A DNA stretch of 42,517 nt from Saprospiraceae bacterium (GCA_026985735.1 JALSPW010000140.1:1-42517); one strand, 5' to 3'. Counted from the stretch's first letter, positions 1-9,920 are shown. The notes: a model not told the origin generated them from the letters alone. Numbers and translations: made by a program.

Positions 1-219
1 GGCGATGCGGAAAAAGTTGGAATTACCGGAATTGCTTTGGATTATGAAACAGGATATGTTTATTGGGCATATAGAGGTCCTGCCGATGCCGATGTCGATG
101 CTAATCCCCTACAAAAGCCTGGAATTAAAAGATACAAACTTGATGGAACCGGTGAAGTGGAATATCTGATTGAAGGTGTGGAAGCTTACGGTTTGGCGAT
201 TGATCCGAATAAAAGGTAA
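1..219 (+). CDS. C-terminal fragment of a YWTD/NHL-like beta-propeller repeat protein (5' end outside window)
   Basis: Frame 1 is open from the window edge to TAA at 217-219: GDAEKVGITGIALDYETGYVYWAYRGP...IKRYKLDGTGEVEYLIEGVEAYGLAIDPNKR*. Spacing resembles LDL-receptor YWTD-type repeats. Confidence 0.6.
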   Translation, partial: GDAEKVGITGIALDYETGYVYWAYRGPADADVDANPLQKPGIKRYKLDGTGEVEYLIEGVEAYGLAIDPNKR

Positions 220-327
220 TATTTGATATGGATTTTTTCTTTAATGTCTTAAGTAACTATTCGTATATGATGCATGTGTGTTTATTACACACATATTAAA
301 AATTATGATTTTTTATTATAATGTCTT

Positions 328-372
328 AAGTAACTATTCGGGAAGATTCTACTTGAATAGTTACTTTTTTTT
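328..372 (+). terminator. Intrinsic-terminator-like hairpin downstream of the partial CDS
   Basis: 12-bp inverted repeat AAGTAACTATTC (328-339) / GAATAGTTACTT (355-366) followed by a T-run. Confidence 0.55.
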
Positions 373-466
373 ACTAGCAAGAGTAAATCACTTTTGGGAA
401 TGAATGAACCCAGATTCATCAGAATCGGATGGGATGATAAAAAAACCATAAAATCTATTTTTGTTT

Positions 467-1381
467 TTAATTTGATTTGATAATTATTGTTTTATTTGTT
501 TCGGCTGAAAATAAGCCATAGCCGTTTTCGATATTATTGTAAATATTTACCGGTTCGGCAAACGGATTATCATTGGAATTATCAAATTGTGTTTTTGAAA
601 TAAGAAAATTATAATAGTCTTTGGTTATTCCCTTTATATTTAATAATATGGTATCAAGAGTTGTAGGTTCAACATCTGGGTTTGGATAATTGTTATAGTG
701 TATTTTCAAAGAAATTTTTTTACTATTACCATCAAAAGTTTTATCTGAAACAATCAAACCATTAGTGGATTCCCAATATGATTCTTTGACAATAGGATCT
801 TCTGTTTCTATAAACAAATCAAAATGATATTTTAGTTTTTTATAATATGTTGGCTTAATGCTAAAATAATAATAATTTTCTTGGTTTGCCGGATCTACTA
901 TATCAAATTCCAGTTTATTTAAAGTATCATATTGTTCGATGTAATATTTTTCTTCATAGGAAATGTCTTTTAATACAGGAAGTTGAGGAACAGTTTGACT
1001 AGCTTTTGCCGTTCCGAATTCTTCGGATACAACTTCCAAAGTATAGTTATCTCCTGTATTTATGCTTTGAGGTAAACTGACGGTTGGAATAATAATATTT
1101 CCCGATATTAAATCATCGGGATAAACAAAATTAAGAAACTCTTTACCATTTTTTTGTAAAATAACATTTGCGGTTACTTTTTTATAATCACTATAATCAT
1201 CAATCGATTTACTATGACTTATAAAAATCTTGCATGTAGAATCTGACAATTTTGAAAAAACAGCTAATTTCTTTTTATGTTCGGGAAATTTTATTTCCTT
1301 AACAGTAGTAAAAGCATCTTCGCAAGAATAAAAAATTCCGATCAAAAGCAATATTGATAATGTATAATATGTTCGTTTCAT
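467..1381 (-). CDS. DUF4249 family lipoprotein
   Basis: Signal/lipobox MKRTYYTLSILLLIGIFYSC; DUF4249-like N-terminal region; downstream of a TonB-dependent receptor, as is typical in Bacteroidetes. Confidence 0.8.
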   Translation of the reverse strand: MKRTYYTLSILLLIGIFYSCEDAFTTVKEIKFPEHKKKLAVFSKLSDSTCKIFISHSKSIDDYSDYKKVTANVILQKNGKEFLNFVYPDDLISGNIIIPTVSLPQSINTGDNYTLEVVSEEFGTAKASQTVPQLPVLKDISYEEKYYIEQYDTLNKLEFDIVDPANQENYYYFSIKPTYYKKLKYHFDLFIETEDPIVKESYWESTNGLIVSDKTFDGNSKKISLKIHYNNYPNPDVEPTTLDTILLNIKGITKDYYNFLISKTQFDNSNDNPFAEPVNIYNNIENGYGLFSAETNKTIIIKSN

Positions 1382-1642
1382 CTGTTTAAAATTTTTATTT
1401 TCAAAATATATAATAAAAATTTATAATACATTCAGGAACTCACATAAATTTTTTTAATCATATTTAGAAATAATTTATGATTAATAAAATTCATGTTCGT
1501 TTCATCTGTTTAAAATTTTTATTTTCAAAATATATAATAAAAATTTATAATACATTCAGGAACTCACATAAATTTTTTTAATCATATTTAGAAATAATTT
1601 ATGATTAATAAAATTTATGCTCGTTTCATCTGTTTAAAATTT
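1371..1642. repeat. Tandem duplication, 124-bp period (1371-1494, 1495-1618) plus partial third copy (1619-1642)
   Basis: Copies 1 and 2 differ at one position (C1492 vs T1616); the third partial copy is GCTCGTTTCATCTGTTTAAAATTT. Confidence 0.97.
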
Positions 1643-4000
1643 AAATTGATATGATATAAATGGCAATACCGGAAGTAAACTTACTTCTTTATAAACCGTT
1701 TTATTTTTTTCATAATCATAATCACTTATCAGAAAGAATGGATTTTTATGAAAATATGTATTATAAACACCAATAACCCAAGCTCTTTCCCAATATTTCT
1801 TTTTTTTGTGAAATTCTACTGATAAATCGAGTCTATGTGAATCCGACATTCTAAAAGAATTCTTTTTTCCCAAACTTTCTATTTCGTTATATACTTCGGG
1901 TTTTCCTGAACTTCCATTGCCGGAAAATCTATAAGGATATTTAAATACCGGAATTGAAACCGCATTGCCGGTACTATAGATCCAACTTGCCGAGCATACT
2001 ATATTTTTTGAAAATTTATATGTTCCCACTATAGCAAAATCATGTCTTTTGTCATATTTAAAAGGATATTTTTCACCTCCGTTTATTTCATCAAATTGTC
2101 TCCAATTCCAAGACAATGTGTAAGCAATCCATCCGGTGAAATCCCCGTATTTTTTTTGCAATAACATTTCTATACCGTACGATTGACCTTTTCCTTGTAC
2201 GACTTTATTTTCCCAATCTATTTCTCCGGGAGCTTCTCCCAAAAAACTGGATCCGGGACGATATGATATAACATTTTCCATTTCTTTATAATATCCTTCC
2301 AAACTAAATTCGAGATCTTTGGTAAATGTTTTTGCTATTCCAAATGCTCCCTGCCATGAATATTGGGGTTTTATTTTTGATGTACTAGGAACCCATAGGT
2401 CTAATGGTGTGGAAATAGACTCGCTGGTCAATAAATTTATATATTGTTTCATAGTGGCATAGGATGCTTTGATTGCATATCCATATCCGATTAGGTATCT
2501 CAGACCGATTCTGGGTTGTAAAGAGTGATAAAATGACTTTCCTGTTTTAAAACCGGAAAGATGAAAACCTAAATTGGCTTTCAAATTGCCATAAGTAAAA
2601 TCATCTTCGGCATATATATCAAATTCCCGGGATTTGGAATTGCTATATCCCAAAGTGGTATCCAATTCAAAAGAAATTTCTTCTGTTTTTAAATTCAATA
2701 CACCGGGATTATATGTATGATTGATATAGCCTGCGCCGAACTTGATATAGTGATTGGGTAACGGAATATAATCAAAATCCATTTTTGCCGCATAATCTTT
2801 TATTCCCGAAGAATATTTTGCATAAAAGCCGTATTTTTCATTTTTTTTGATATTGCTATCACTGTATTCCGCTTTGAAAAGAGTATTGAAATTACTATAT
2901 GTTAAAGTTGAATTTAGAAATAATTTAGGATTTATCCTATTATTCCATTTTAAAGCGAAAATTGTATTTCCCCAGTTTATTCCTCCTCCGTTTTCAGATA
3001 TATTATCATTATAATTTTCTTTATTATGAAAACCGAATACATCATTTCCGGAATAAAAGCTAAAATATAATCTGTTTTTGTCATTGATAATATAATTTGC
3101 TTTGGCATTTAAATCATAAAAATATAGTTTAAAGTCAAATGTGAAATCTTGGTTATATGCGGTTTTTCTTATTAACGGTCTTAAGAACAAATCAGCATAA
3201 GTTCTTCTTCCACTTACTATAAAAGATGCTTTATTTTTAATTATCGGACCTTCAACCATAAGCTTTGAAGTAATATTTCCAATAGATCCACTGCCGTGAT
3301 ATCCTTTCATATTACCATCTTTCATATTGATATCTATAATAGAAGACAATCTACCTCCGTATCTGGCAGGAAAACCACCTTTGATAATACTTACATTTTT
3401 TAAAGCATCAGCATTGAATACAGAAAAAATACCTAGAAAATGAGATACATTATATACCGGTACATTATCGAGCAATACAAGATTTTGATCAGGTGTGCCA
3501 CCTCTCACATAAAGTCCGCTTGTACCTTCAGTGCCGGATTGCACGCCGGGTAATAATTGTAGAGTTTTTAAAACATCAACTTCACCGAATAATGCCGGCA
3601 ATGATTTTATTTGTTGGATAGGTACTTCCACCTGACTCATTTGAGATTTTTCTTCTATTTTTTCAATGCGTTCACTAGTTATTTTTATTTCTTGCAATTC
3701 ATTGGCCATTGATAGTTTAAAATCCAATTGTATATTTTTATTCAAATAGAATGATTTTGTTTGAGGAGAATATCCAAGATATGAAATTATTAAATTCACA
3801 CTATCTCCGGGCAATGTAAGGCTATAAAATCCATAGGTATTGGTAACGGCTCCTTTTTTGGAAATTTTGTCAAAAACATAAGCAGAAATAAGTTTTTCAC
3901 CGGTTTGCATATCTTCTACATAACCGTTTATTGTATATTTTTGTGAAAAGAGTTGTAAAAAGAAAAATGAAAGCGATAAAATTAAAAAAGATTTCTTCAT
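1634..4000 (-). CDS. TonB-dependent receptor with carboxypeptidase-regulatory-like N-terminal domain
   Basis: Signal peptide MKKSFLILSLSFFFLQLFSQ; beta-sandwich and plug domain (LPGVQSGTEGTSGLYVRGGTPDQNLVLLDNVPVYN); C-terminal beta-barrel ending ISYQFKF. ORF extends to 4033, but the start at 4000 fits the signal peptide. Confidence 0.93.
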   Translation of the reverse strand: MKKSFLILSLSFFFLQLFSQKYTINGYVEDMQTGEKLISAYVFDKISKKGAVTNTYGFYSLTLPGDSVNLIISYLGYSPQTKSFYLNKNIQLDFKLSMANELQEIKITSERIEKIEEKSQMSQVEVPIQQIKSLPALFGEVDVLKTLQLLPGVQSGTEGTSGLYVRGGTPDQNLVLLDNVPVYNVSHFLGIFSVFNADALKNVSIIKGGFPARYGGRLSSIIDINMKDGNMKGYHGSGSIGNITSKLMVEGPIIKNKASFIVSGRRTYADLFLRPLIRKTAYNQDFTFDFKLYFYDLNAKANYIINDKNRLYFSFYSGNDVFGFHNKENYNDNISENGGGINWGNTIFALKWNNRINPKLFLNSTLTYSNFNTLFKAEYSDSNIKKNEKYGFYAKYSSGIKDYAAKMDFDYIPLPNHYIKFGAGYINHTYNPGVLNLKTEEISFELDTTLGYSNSKSREFDIYAEDDFTYGNLKANLGFHLSGFKTGKSFYHSLQPRIGLRYLIGYGYAIKASYATMKQYINLLTSESISTPLDLWVPSTSKIKPQYSWQGAFGIAKTFTKDLEFSLEGYYKEMENVISYRPGSSFLGEAPGEIDWENKVVQGKGQSYGIEMLLQKKYGDFTGWIAYTLSWNWRQFDEINGGEKYPFKYDKRHDFAIVGTYKFSKNIVCSASWIYSTGNAVSIPVFKYPYRFSGNGSSGKPEVYNEIESLGKKNSFRMSDSHRLDLSVEFHKKKKYWERAWVIGVYNTYFHKNPFFLISDYDYEKNKTVYKEVSLLPVLPFISYQFKF

Positions 4001-4094
4001 TATTTCAAATTTGCAATGTTTTAGTGCAGGCACCGGTTAGGGTTTGTGCAAAGATGTTAAATATGTTTATACATAAAAACATCAAATTCATGTA

Positions 4095-4115
4095 AATTAT
4101 TATCCGATAATAATT
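4095..4115. promoter_or_regulatory. Candidate operator: 21-nt palindrome upstream of the TonB receptor gene
   Basis: AATTATTATC-C-GATAATAATT, perfect 10-bp arms with a 1-nt centre. Confidence 0.4.
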
Positions 4116-4151
4116 ATAATACGATAAAAAACATTTTTCGTTGCAATATTT

Positions 4152-5201
4152 TTACTTTTTTTCTATTTTATTTGCCAATTGTCCACAGGCGGCATCAATA
4201 TCTTTGCCCCGGCTTCGTCTTACGGTAGTCATCACTCCTTTATCCACGAGATATTTTGCAAATTGATTGATTTTGTCATCATCTGTTTTTTTTAAATCTA
4301 CGCCTTTGACATAATTATATTCGATGATATTTATTTTTACCGGAAAATGTTTTGTGAGTTTATATAATTTTTCAGCATCATCCAAACTATCATTGAAGTC
4401 TTTAAACATAATGTATTCAAAACTTATTTTCACCTTTGTTTTATCATAAAGATTTGTAAGACTTTTTATTACATCTTTTAGATTATTGGTTTCATTAATA
4501 GGCATTAAAAAATTTCTTTTTTTGTCATCGGCAGCGTGCAAGGACAATGCGATATTTACTTTTATATTGTCATCTGCCAATTTGTTGATACCTTTTACAA
4601 TACCGGCGGTACTAATGGTAATTCTTTTCATTGAATATCCGGAAGCGTTGGGATTTGTAATTTTATCTATACTTTTTAAAACATTATTATAATTCAATAA
4701 TGGTTCACCCATTCCCATATAGACGATATTTGTAAGTTTGTGGTTATATTTTTCAATAGATTGGTTATTCACTCTTAGAAATTGTTCATATATTTCATAA
4801 TCTTTTAAATTTCGTACTTTTTTAAGTTTTCCGGTAGCACAAAATTTGCAATTAAGACTACAACCTACTTGTGAACTGACACATAAAGTATATCGGGTAT
4901 CTTTAGGTACAGGTATCAATACCGATTCAATAATTGCATTATCTTCCAGTTTCCATCCTGTTTTTATAGTGCCGTCGACACTTATTTGCTGATGGACATT
5001 CTGTAATTTATTAAAAGTATATGATTCTTTTAGGTTTTCTCTCAGGTTTTTTGATAAATTAGTCATTTCATCAAAATCCATTACTCCTTTTTGCCAAATC
5101 CATTGATATATTTGTTTAGCTTTAAATTTTGGTTCACCGTAAGCCTGGGCTATATTTTCCAATTCAGGAAGAGAGAATATGCGTATATCTGTTTTATTCA
5201 C
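4152..5201 (-). CDS. rlmN: 23S rRNA (adenine-C2)-methyltransferase RlmN, radical SAM
   Basis: CSLNCKFCATGK radical-SAM motif, MGMGEPLLNY, C-terminal VTTVRRSRGKDIDAACGQL. Confidence 0.97.
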   Translation of the reverse strand: MNKTDIRIFSLPELENIAQAYGEPKFKAKQIYQWIWQKGVMDFDEMTNLSKNLRENLKESYTFNKLQNVHQQISVDGTIKTGWKLEDNAIIESVLIPVPKDTRYTLCVSSQVGCSLNCKFCATGKLKKVRNLKDYEIYEQFLRVNNQSIEKYNHKLTNIVYMGMGEPLLNYNNVLKSIDKITNPNASGYSMKRITISTAGIVKGINKLADDNIKVNIALSLHAADDKKRNFLMPINETNNLKDVIKSLTNLYDKTKVKISFEYIMFKDFNDSLDDAEKLYKLTKHFPVKINIIEYNYVKGVDLKKTDDDKINQFAKYLVDKGVMTTVRRSRGKDIDAACGQLANKIEKK

Positions 5202-5310
5202 AAAAATTCGTTTATAAATTAATGAGTAAATATTATCTGTTGTTGTATTGAATTGTGTATTATATCGGAAGAAAGTTATTTTAACTGAAGAAAAATATGA
5301 TAATTATATT

Positions 5311-8103
5311 TTAATCCAATTCTTTCTCGATATTTATTATTTCGAATGCTTCTATTTGATCTCCAACTTTAATATCATTAAAATTTTCAATCATTAAACC
5401 ACATTCCATTCCGGCTTTTACTTCTTTGGCATCATTTTTAAATCTTTTTAAAGAACTCAATGTAACTTTTTGATTTTCTTTGGTAGGATATACCACGATA
5501 CCATTTCTAACAACTCTAACAAAAGAATTTCTATCTATAACTCCTTCCTGTACATAACATCCTGCGATTGTTCCCACTTTACTGATTTTAAATATTTCTC
5601 TTACATCAACCAAACCTTTTATCCTTTCTTCCTGGGTTGGTTCGAGCATACCTTTCATTGCGAGTTTAACCTGATCAATAGCTTCATAAATAATGGAATA
5701 AGTTTTTATATCTATTCCTTCTTTTTCTGCTATCCTACGTGCATTACCCGAAGGTCTTACTTGAAAACCTATAATAATTCCGTTTGAAGCGGAAGCAAGT
5801 AGGACATCCGATTCGGAAATTTGTCCTACACCTTTATGGATTACATTTACCTGTAGTTCGGGAATTGATAATTTAATCAATGAATCGGATAGAGCTTCTG
5901 CCGTACCATCCATATCTGCTTTAACAATAAGGTTAAGTTCTTTGAAATCATCCATTTGCAATCTTCGGCCGATTTCTTCCAGGCTAATTCTTTTTCTAGA
6001 ACGGCTTTGTTGTTCTCTGGTGATCATAGCGATTTTTGCAGCTATATTTTTTGCTTCTTTTTCATTTGCAAATTCTTTAAATCTTTCACCTGCCTGTGCT
6101 GCTCCATTCATTCCTAAAACTTTTACCGGTTTTGAAGGACCTGCTTTTTTAATTCTTTTACCGGTATCATCAAACATAGCTTTAATTTTACCATAATAAG
6201 ATCCAGCTACTATAATTGAACCTATTTTCAAAGTACCGTTTTGAACAAGCAGGTTAGTCACATAGCCTTTACCTTTGTCTAATGTAGCTTCCAGTACCGT
6301 ACCTATTGATAACCGGTTGGGATTAGCTTTTAACTCCATTATTTCAGCTTCTAAAAATACTTTTTCCAATAATTCATCTATTCCTTGTCCTGTTTTTGCG
6401 GAAATATCCTGTGATTGATATTTTCCTCCCCATTCTTCAATTAAAAGATTCATTGAAGCTAATTCCTGTTTGATTCTTTCAGGATCTGCTCCCGGTTTGT
6501 CAATCTTGTTTATTGCAAAAATCATAGATACGCCGGCTGCTTGAGAGTGACTAATAGCTTCTTTGGTTTGAGGCATTATTTTGTCATCGGCTGCTATTAC
6601 TATTATCACTATATCCGTTACTTTTGCACCCCTTGCCCTCATAGCGGTAAACGCTTCATGACCGGGGGTATCCAAAAATGTTATTGTTTTTCCGGGGCCT
6701 AGATTTACCTCATAAGCTCCAACATGTTGCGTAATACCTCCTGCTTCGCCGCTTACAACATTTTCTTTTCTGATAAAGTCAAGCAAAGAAGTTTTTCCAT
6801 GATCAACATGCCCCATTACAGTAACTATAGGTGCTCTGTGTTTAAGATCTTCATCTTTGTCAATAATGTCATCAGCAAAATCATCTATTTCATCAGCAGC
6901 AATAAAATTAACCTTAAAGCCATATTCTTCTGTTAAGAGTTCTATTATGTCTTTTTCTATTCTTTGATTGATAGAAACTATCACTCCCAGATTCATACAA
7001 GTCATTATAACATCTGTAACAGGAACATTCATAACACTAGCCAATTCCGAAACAGTAATAAATTCACTGACTTCTAAAACTTTACTATTATCAACAGATT
7101 CTATTGTTTCGGATTTTTCTCTTTTACTGATTTTGCTTTCTTTTCTTATTTTTTGTCTTTTGCTTTTTACACCGGTTTTTAATTTAGCAATAGTAGCTTT
7201 GATTTTATCTTCAATTTCTTTTTCAGAGATTTCTTTAACATCATCACCGGTTTTTCTTCCTTTATTTTTGTTTTGATGTTTTAATATCTGATCCGGATTG
7301 ATTTTTCTTCTTTTTCTTCTTCTTTTTCTTTTTGTACTACTATCGGCTGTTTTCGGTTGGGGTGTTTTATCAGCTGCTTTCTTTTCTTTTGAAGGTTTTT
7401 TCTTTTCAAATTTGGAGAGGTCTATTTTACCAAGTTGTTTGAGTCCTCTTAACTCAGGGGTTTTCATTCTAATCAGATTATCATCTTTTACTTCTTCTTC
7501 TTCTTTCTTTTCTTCTTTCTTTTCTTCTTTTACTTCTTTTTTTACCTCTTCTTTCTTTTCCGGTTTTGGTATATCTTTTTGAATTTTCTTTTCTTCTTTC
7601 AATATCTCTTTTTCTTTCTCTACAGGTTTTTCTTTTTCTGTTTTTTCGGGTTCTTCTTTTTTAGTTGTTTTTTTCTTTTTCTTTTTATTCAGTTGGTCTA
7701 AGTCTATTTTACCAACTATTTTAAGTCCTTGTTTTGTTTCTTTCTCTACGGGTTTTTCTTTTTCTGTTTTTTCAAGTTCCTCTTTCTTTGGCACCTCTAT
7801 CTTAGGTTCTTCTTTTTTGGGTTCTTCTTTCCCCTTTATTTTAACAGTTTTCTTTTCATTTTTTTTCTCCTGAACTTTTATTTCTTTCTCTTTTCTTTTT
7901 CTTCTTTCTTCCAATAAGGCTTCAGCTTTTTCCTTTTCAACCATAGCATTGCTAAACCTCTCCAATAGAATTTCATGAATTTCATCGGAAATTTTTGCCG
8001 TAGGTTTATTTTCAATCTCATATCCTTGAGAATCAAGATATTCTACAATTGTACTTGTTGCAACGTTCAGCTCTTTTGCTATTTTAAATAACTTATATGT
8101 CAT
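5311..8103 (-). CDS. infB: Translation initiation factor IF-2
   Basis: G1 motif GHVDHGKTSLLD, DTPGHEAF, NKIDKPGA; IF2_N motif; long K/E-rich N-terminal linker. Confidence 0.98.
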   Translation of the reverse strand: MTYKLFKIAKELNVATSTIVEYLDSQGYEIENKPTAKISDEIHEILLERFSNAMVEKEKAEALLEERRKRKEKEIKVQEKKNEKKTVKIKGKEEPKKEEPKIEVPKKEELEKTEKEKPVEKETKQGLKIVGKIDLDQLNKKKKKKTTKKEEPEKTEKEKPVEKEKEILKEEKKIQKDIPKPEKKEEVKKEVKEEKKEEKKEEEEVKDDNLIRMKTPELRGLKQLGKIDLSKFEKKKPSKEKKAADKTPQPKTADSSTKRKRRRKRRKINPDQILKHQNKNKGRKTGDDVKEISEKEIEDKIKATIAKLKTGVKSKRQKIRKESKISKREKSETIESVDNSKVLEVSEFITVSELASVMNVPVTDVIMTCMNLGVIVSINQRIEKDIIELLTEEYGFKVNFIAADEIDDFADDIIDKDEDLKHRAPIVTVMGHVDHGKTSLLDFIRKENVVSGEAGGITQHVGAYEVNLGPGKTITFLDTPGHEAFTAMRARGAKVTDIVIIVIAADDKIMPQTKEAISHSQAAGVSMIFAINKIDKPGADPERIKQELASMNLLIEEWGGKYQSQDISAKTGQGIDELLEKVFLEAEIMELKANPNRLSIGTVLEATLDKGKGYVTNLLVQNGTLKIGSIIVAGSYYGKIKAMFDDTGKRIKKAGPSKPVKVLGMNGAAQAGERFKEFANEKEAKNIAAKIAMITREQQSRSRKRISLEEIGRRLQMDDFKELNLIVKADMDGTAEALSDSLIKLSIPELQVNVIHKGVGQISESDVLLASASNGIIIGFQVRPSGNARRIAEKEGIDIKTYSIIYEAIDQVKLAMKGMLEPTQEERIKGLVDVREIFKISKVGTIAGCYVQEGVIDRNSFVRVVRNGIVVYPTKENQKVTLSSLKRFKNDAKEVKAGMECGLMIENFNDIKVGDQIEAFEIINIEKELD

Positions 8104-8164
8104 TCTTAAAATTTAATTCTTAATATATTTTACTTTAAAATTAAAGTTTTTTATTTATTATATA

Positions 8165-8210
8165 TATTCAGGTAAAGTAATTTTGGCTGAAAAATAATTT
8201 TACCTGAATA
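8165..8210. repeat. Long imperfect hairpin between nusA and infB carrying the dispersed TAACTATTCAGGTAAA motif
   Basis: 12-bp perfect outer arms TATTCAGGTAAA (8165-8176) / TTTACCTGAATA (8199-8210), with further AT pairing inside. Confidence 0.7.
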
Positions 8211-8214
8211 GTTA

Positions 8215-9456
8215 CTATTGATTTTCTTCAAATTCAGATTGTAAAATACTCAAGACTTCATCAATTGTCTCCTCTTCTAAATCTGTTCTTCTCAGTAATT
8301 CTTCTCTGCTTAATTCCAATACGCTTCTTGCTGTATCACATCCTATATTTTTAAATTGATCTATGATCCACTCATCTATTTCATCTTTAAATTCATCCAA
8401 ATCAACATCATCGACGATTGTCTCATCAACTTCACGGTAGATATCTATTTCGTATCCTGTTAGTCTGCTTGCCAGTTTAATATTAGCACCGTTTTTACCG
8501 ATAGCAAGGGATACTTGATCGGGTTTTAGATAAACTGCAGCCCTTTTATTTTCATCATCCAAATCAATGCTTGACACCTTTGCCGGTGTCAATGAACGTT
8601 GAATATACAAAGTAGTATTATTGGTAAAATTAATAATATCTATATTTTCGTTTCTTAATTCCCTTACTATACCATGAATTCTTGAACCTTTCATACCCAC
8701 GCAGGCGCCAACCGGATCAATACGGTCATCATAAGACTCAACTGCTACTTTTGCTCTTACACCGGGAATTCTGACAATGTTTTTTATTGTAATCAATCCG
8801 TCTTCTATTTCAGGAACTTCCTGTTCCATTAATTTTTCAAGAAAAGTACTATCGGTACGTGAGATAATAATCACAGGATTGTTATTTTTCATCTCAACAT
8901 CTCTTATAACGGCTTTTATCATATCTCCTTTCCGGAAAAAATCTCCCTTGATCATTTCATTACGTGGTAAAATCAATTCATTTCCTGTGGCGTCATCGAT
9001 AACCAAAAGTTCTCTTTTCATTATTTGTCCCACTTCCCCCAAGACTAATTCTCCAATTCTTCCTTTGTATTTTTTAAATATATCTTCTTTTTCCAATTCT
9101 GTAATTCTTGACACTAATGTTTGGCGGGCAGCCATTATAGCTCTTCTTCCGAAATCTTCCACATCTATTTTTTCATAGCACTCTTCGCCTACTTCATAAT
9201 CTTCATCTATTATCTGTGCTTCGGAAAAAGAGATTTGAGTCAATTCGTCAGTAACTTCTCCGTCAGGAACAACTTCTCTCACTTTCCATAACTCCAAGTC
9301 ACCATTAGTAGTATTTACAATAACTTCAAAATTATCATCCGAACCATATCTTTTTTTAATAAGTGTACGAAACACATCTTCCAAAACTCTGACCAAAGTT
9401 GGCCGGTCTATATTTTTTCCGGCTTTGAATTCAGAAAACGATTCTATTAAATTCAT
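8215..9456 (-). CDS. nusA: Transcription termination/antitermination factor NusA
   Basis: S1/KH signature (PGVRAKVAVESYDDRIDPVGACVGMKGSRIHGIVRELRNENIDII; SLAIGKNGANIKLASRLTGYEIDI). Confidence 0.97.
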   Translation of the reverse strand: MNLIESFSEFKAGKNIDRPTLVRVLEDVFRTLIKKRYGSDDNFEVIVNTTNGDLELWKVREVVPDGEVTDELTQISFSEAQIIDEDYEVGEECYEKIDVEDFGRRAIMAARQTLVSRITELEKEDIFKKYKGRIGELVLGEVGQIMKRELLVIDDATGNELILPRNEMIKGDFFRKGDMIKAVIRDVEMKNNNPVIIISRTDSTFLEKLMEQEVPEIEDGLITIKNIVRIPGVRAKVAVESYDDRIDPVGACVGMKGSRIHGIVRELRNENIDIINFTNNTTLYIQRSLTPAKVSSIDLDDENKRAAVYLKPDQVSLAIGKNGANIKLASRLTGYEIDIYREVDETIVDDVDLDEFKDEIDEWIIDQFKNIGCDTARSVLELSREELLRRTDLEEETIDEVLSILQSEFEENQ

Positions 9457-9920
9457 TTTTTATTTTTATTAAATTTTATAATTACTTTTGCTTCTTTAAT
9501 ATCATCAAAATTCAAATTAAGTTGTTTATTACTTTTTTTATCTTTAACATCCAAAATAATACCATTTTCACTAACAGAAATTAAATTTCCTTTTATTTTC
9601 TTATCTTCTTCTTTCAATAATATCTTTAAATCTCTACCGATATTTTTTTTGTATTGTCTTTTTACCAGTGGTCTATCTATGCCCGGCGAAGATACTTCAA
9701 GAACGTATTTTTCTCCAAGTAACAAAGTTTCATCCAGAAAGTGTTCAATTCTTCTGCTAATACTAACACATTTACGAATAGGAATTCCGGAATCGCAATC
9801 TACAAAAACTTTAATTTTGGATTTATGATCAAATTTTATTTCTACAATATAACAATCCTTAAAGCCATCCTCTGATAACTTTTCTTCTATTACTTCTGTT
9901 ATTTTATTTAAGATTGTCAT
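9453..9920 (-). CDS. rimP: Ribosome maturation factor RimP
   Basis: Position upstream of nusA with a 4-nt overlap; CDSGIPIRKCVSISRRIEHFLDE...YVLEVSSPGIDRPL motif. ORF extends to 10004, but ATG at 9920 (MTILNKITEVIEEKL) fits the family better. Confidence 0.92.
   Translation of the reverse strand: MTILNKITEVIEEKLSEDGFKDCYIVEIKFDHKSKIKVFVDCDSGIPIRKCVSISRRIEHFLDETLLLGEKYVLEVSSPGIDRPLVKRQYKKNIGRDLKILLKEEDKKIKGNLISVSENGIILDVKDKKSNKQLNLNFDDIKEAKVIIKFNKNKK

Noticed and set aside
4486-4692. 68-aa + strand ORF within rlmN
   Set aside because: Antisense to conserved RlmN sequence; no family resemblance.
5470-7917. Several + strand ORFs (105, 84, 70, 102, 94, 62 aa) opposite infB
   Set aside because: They are antisense to a clear IF-2 gene; the F/S-rich sequences are the complement of K/E-rich codons and have no independent signal.
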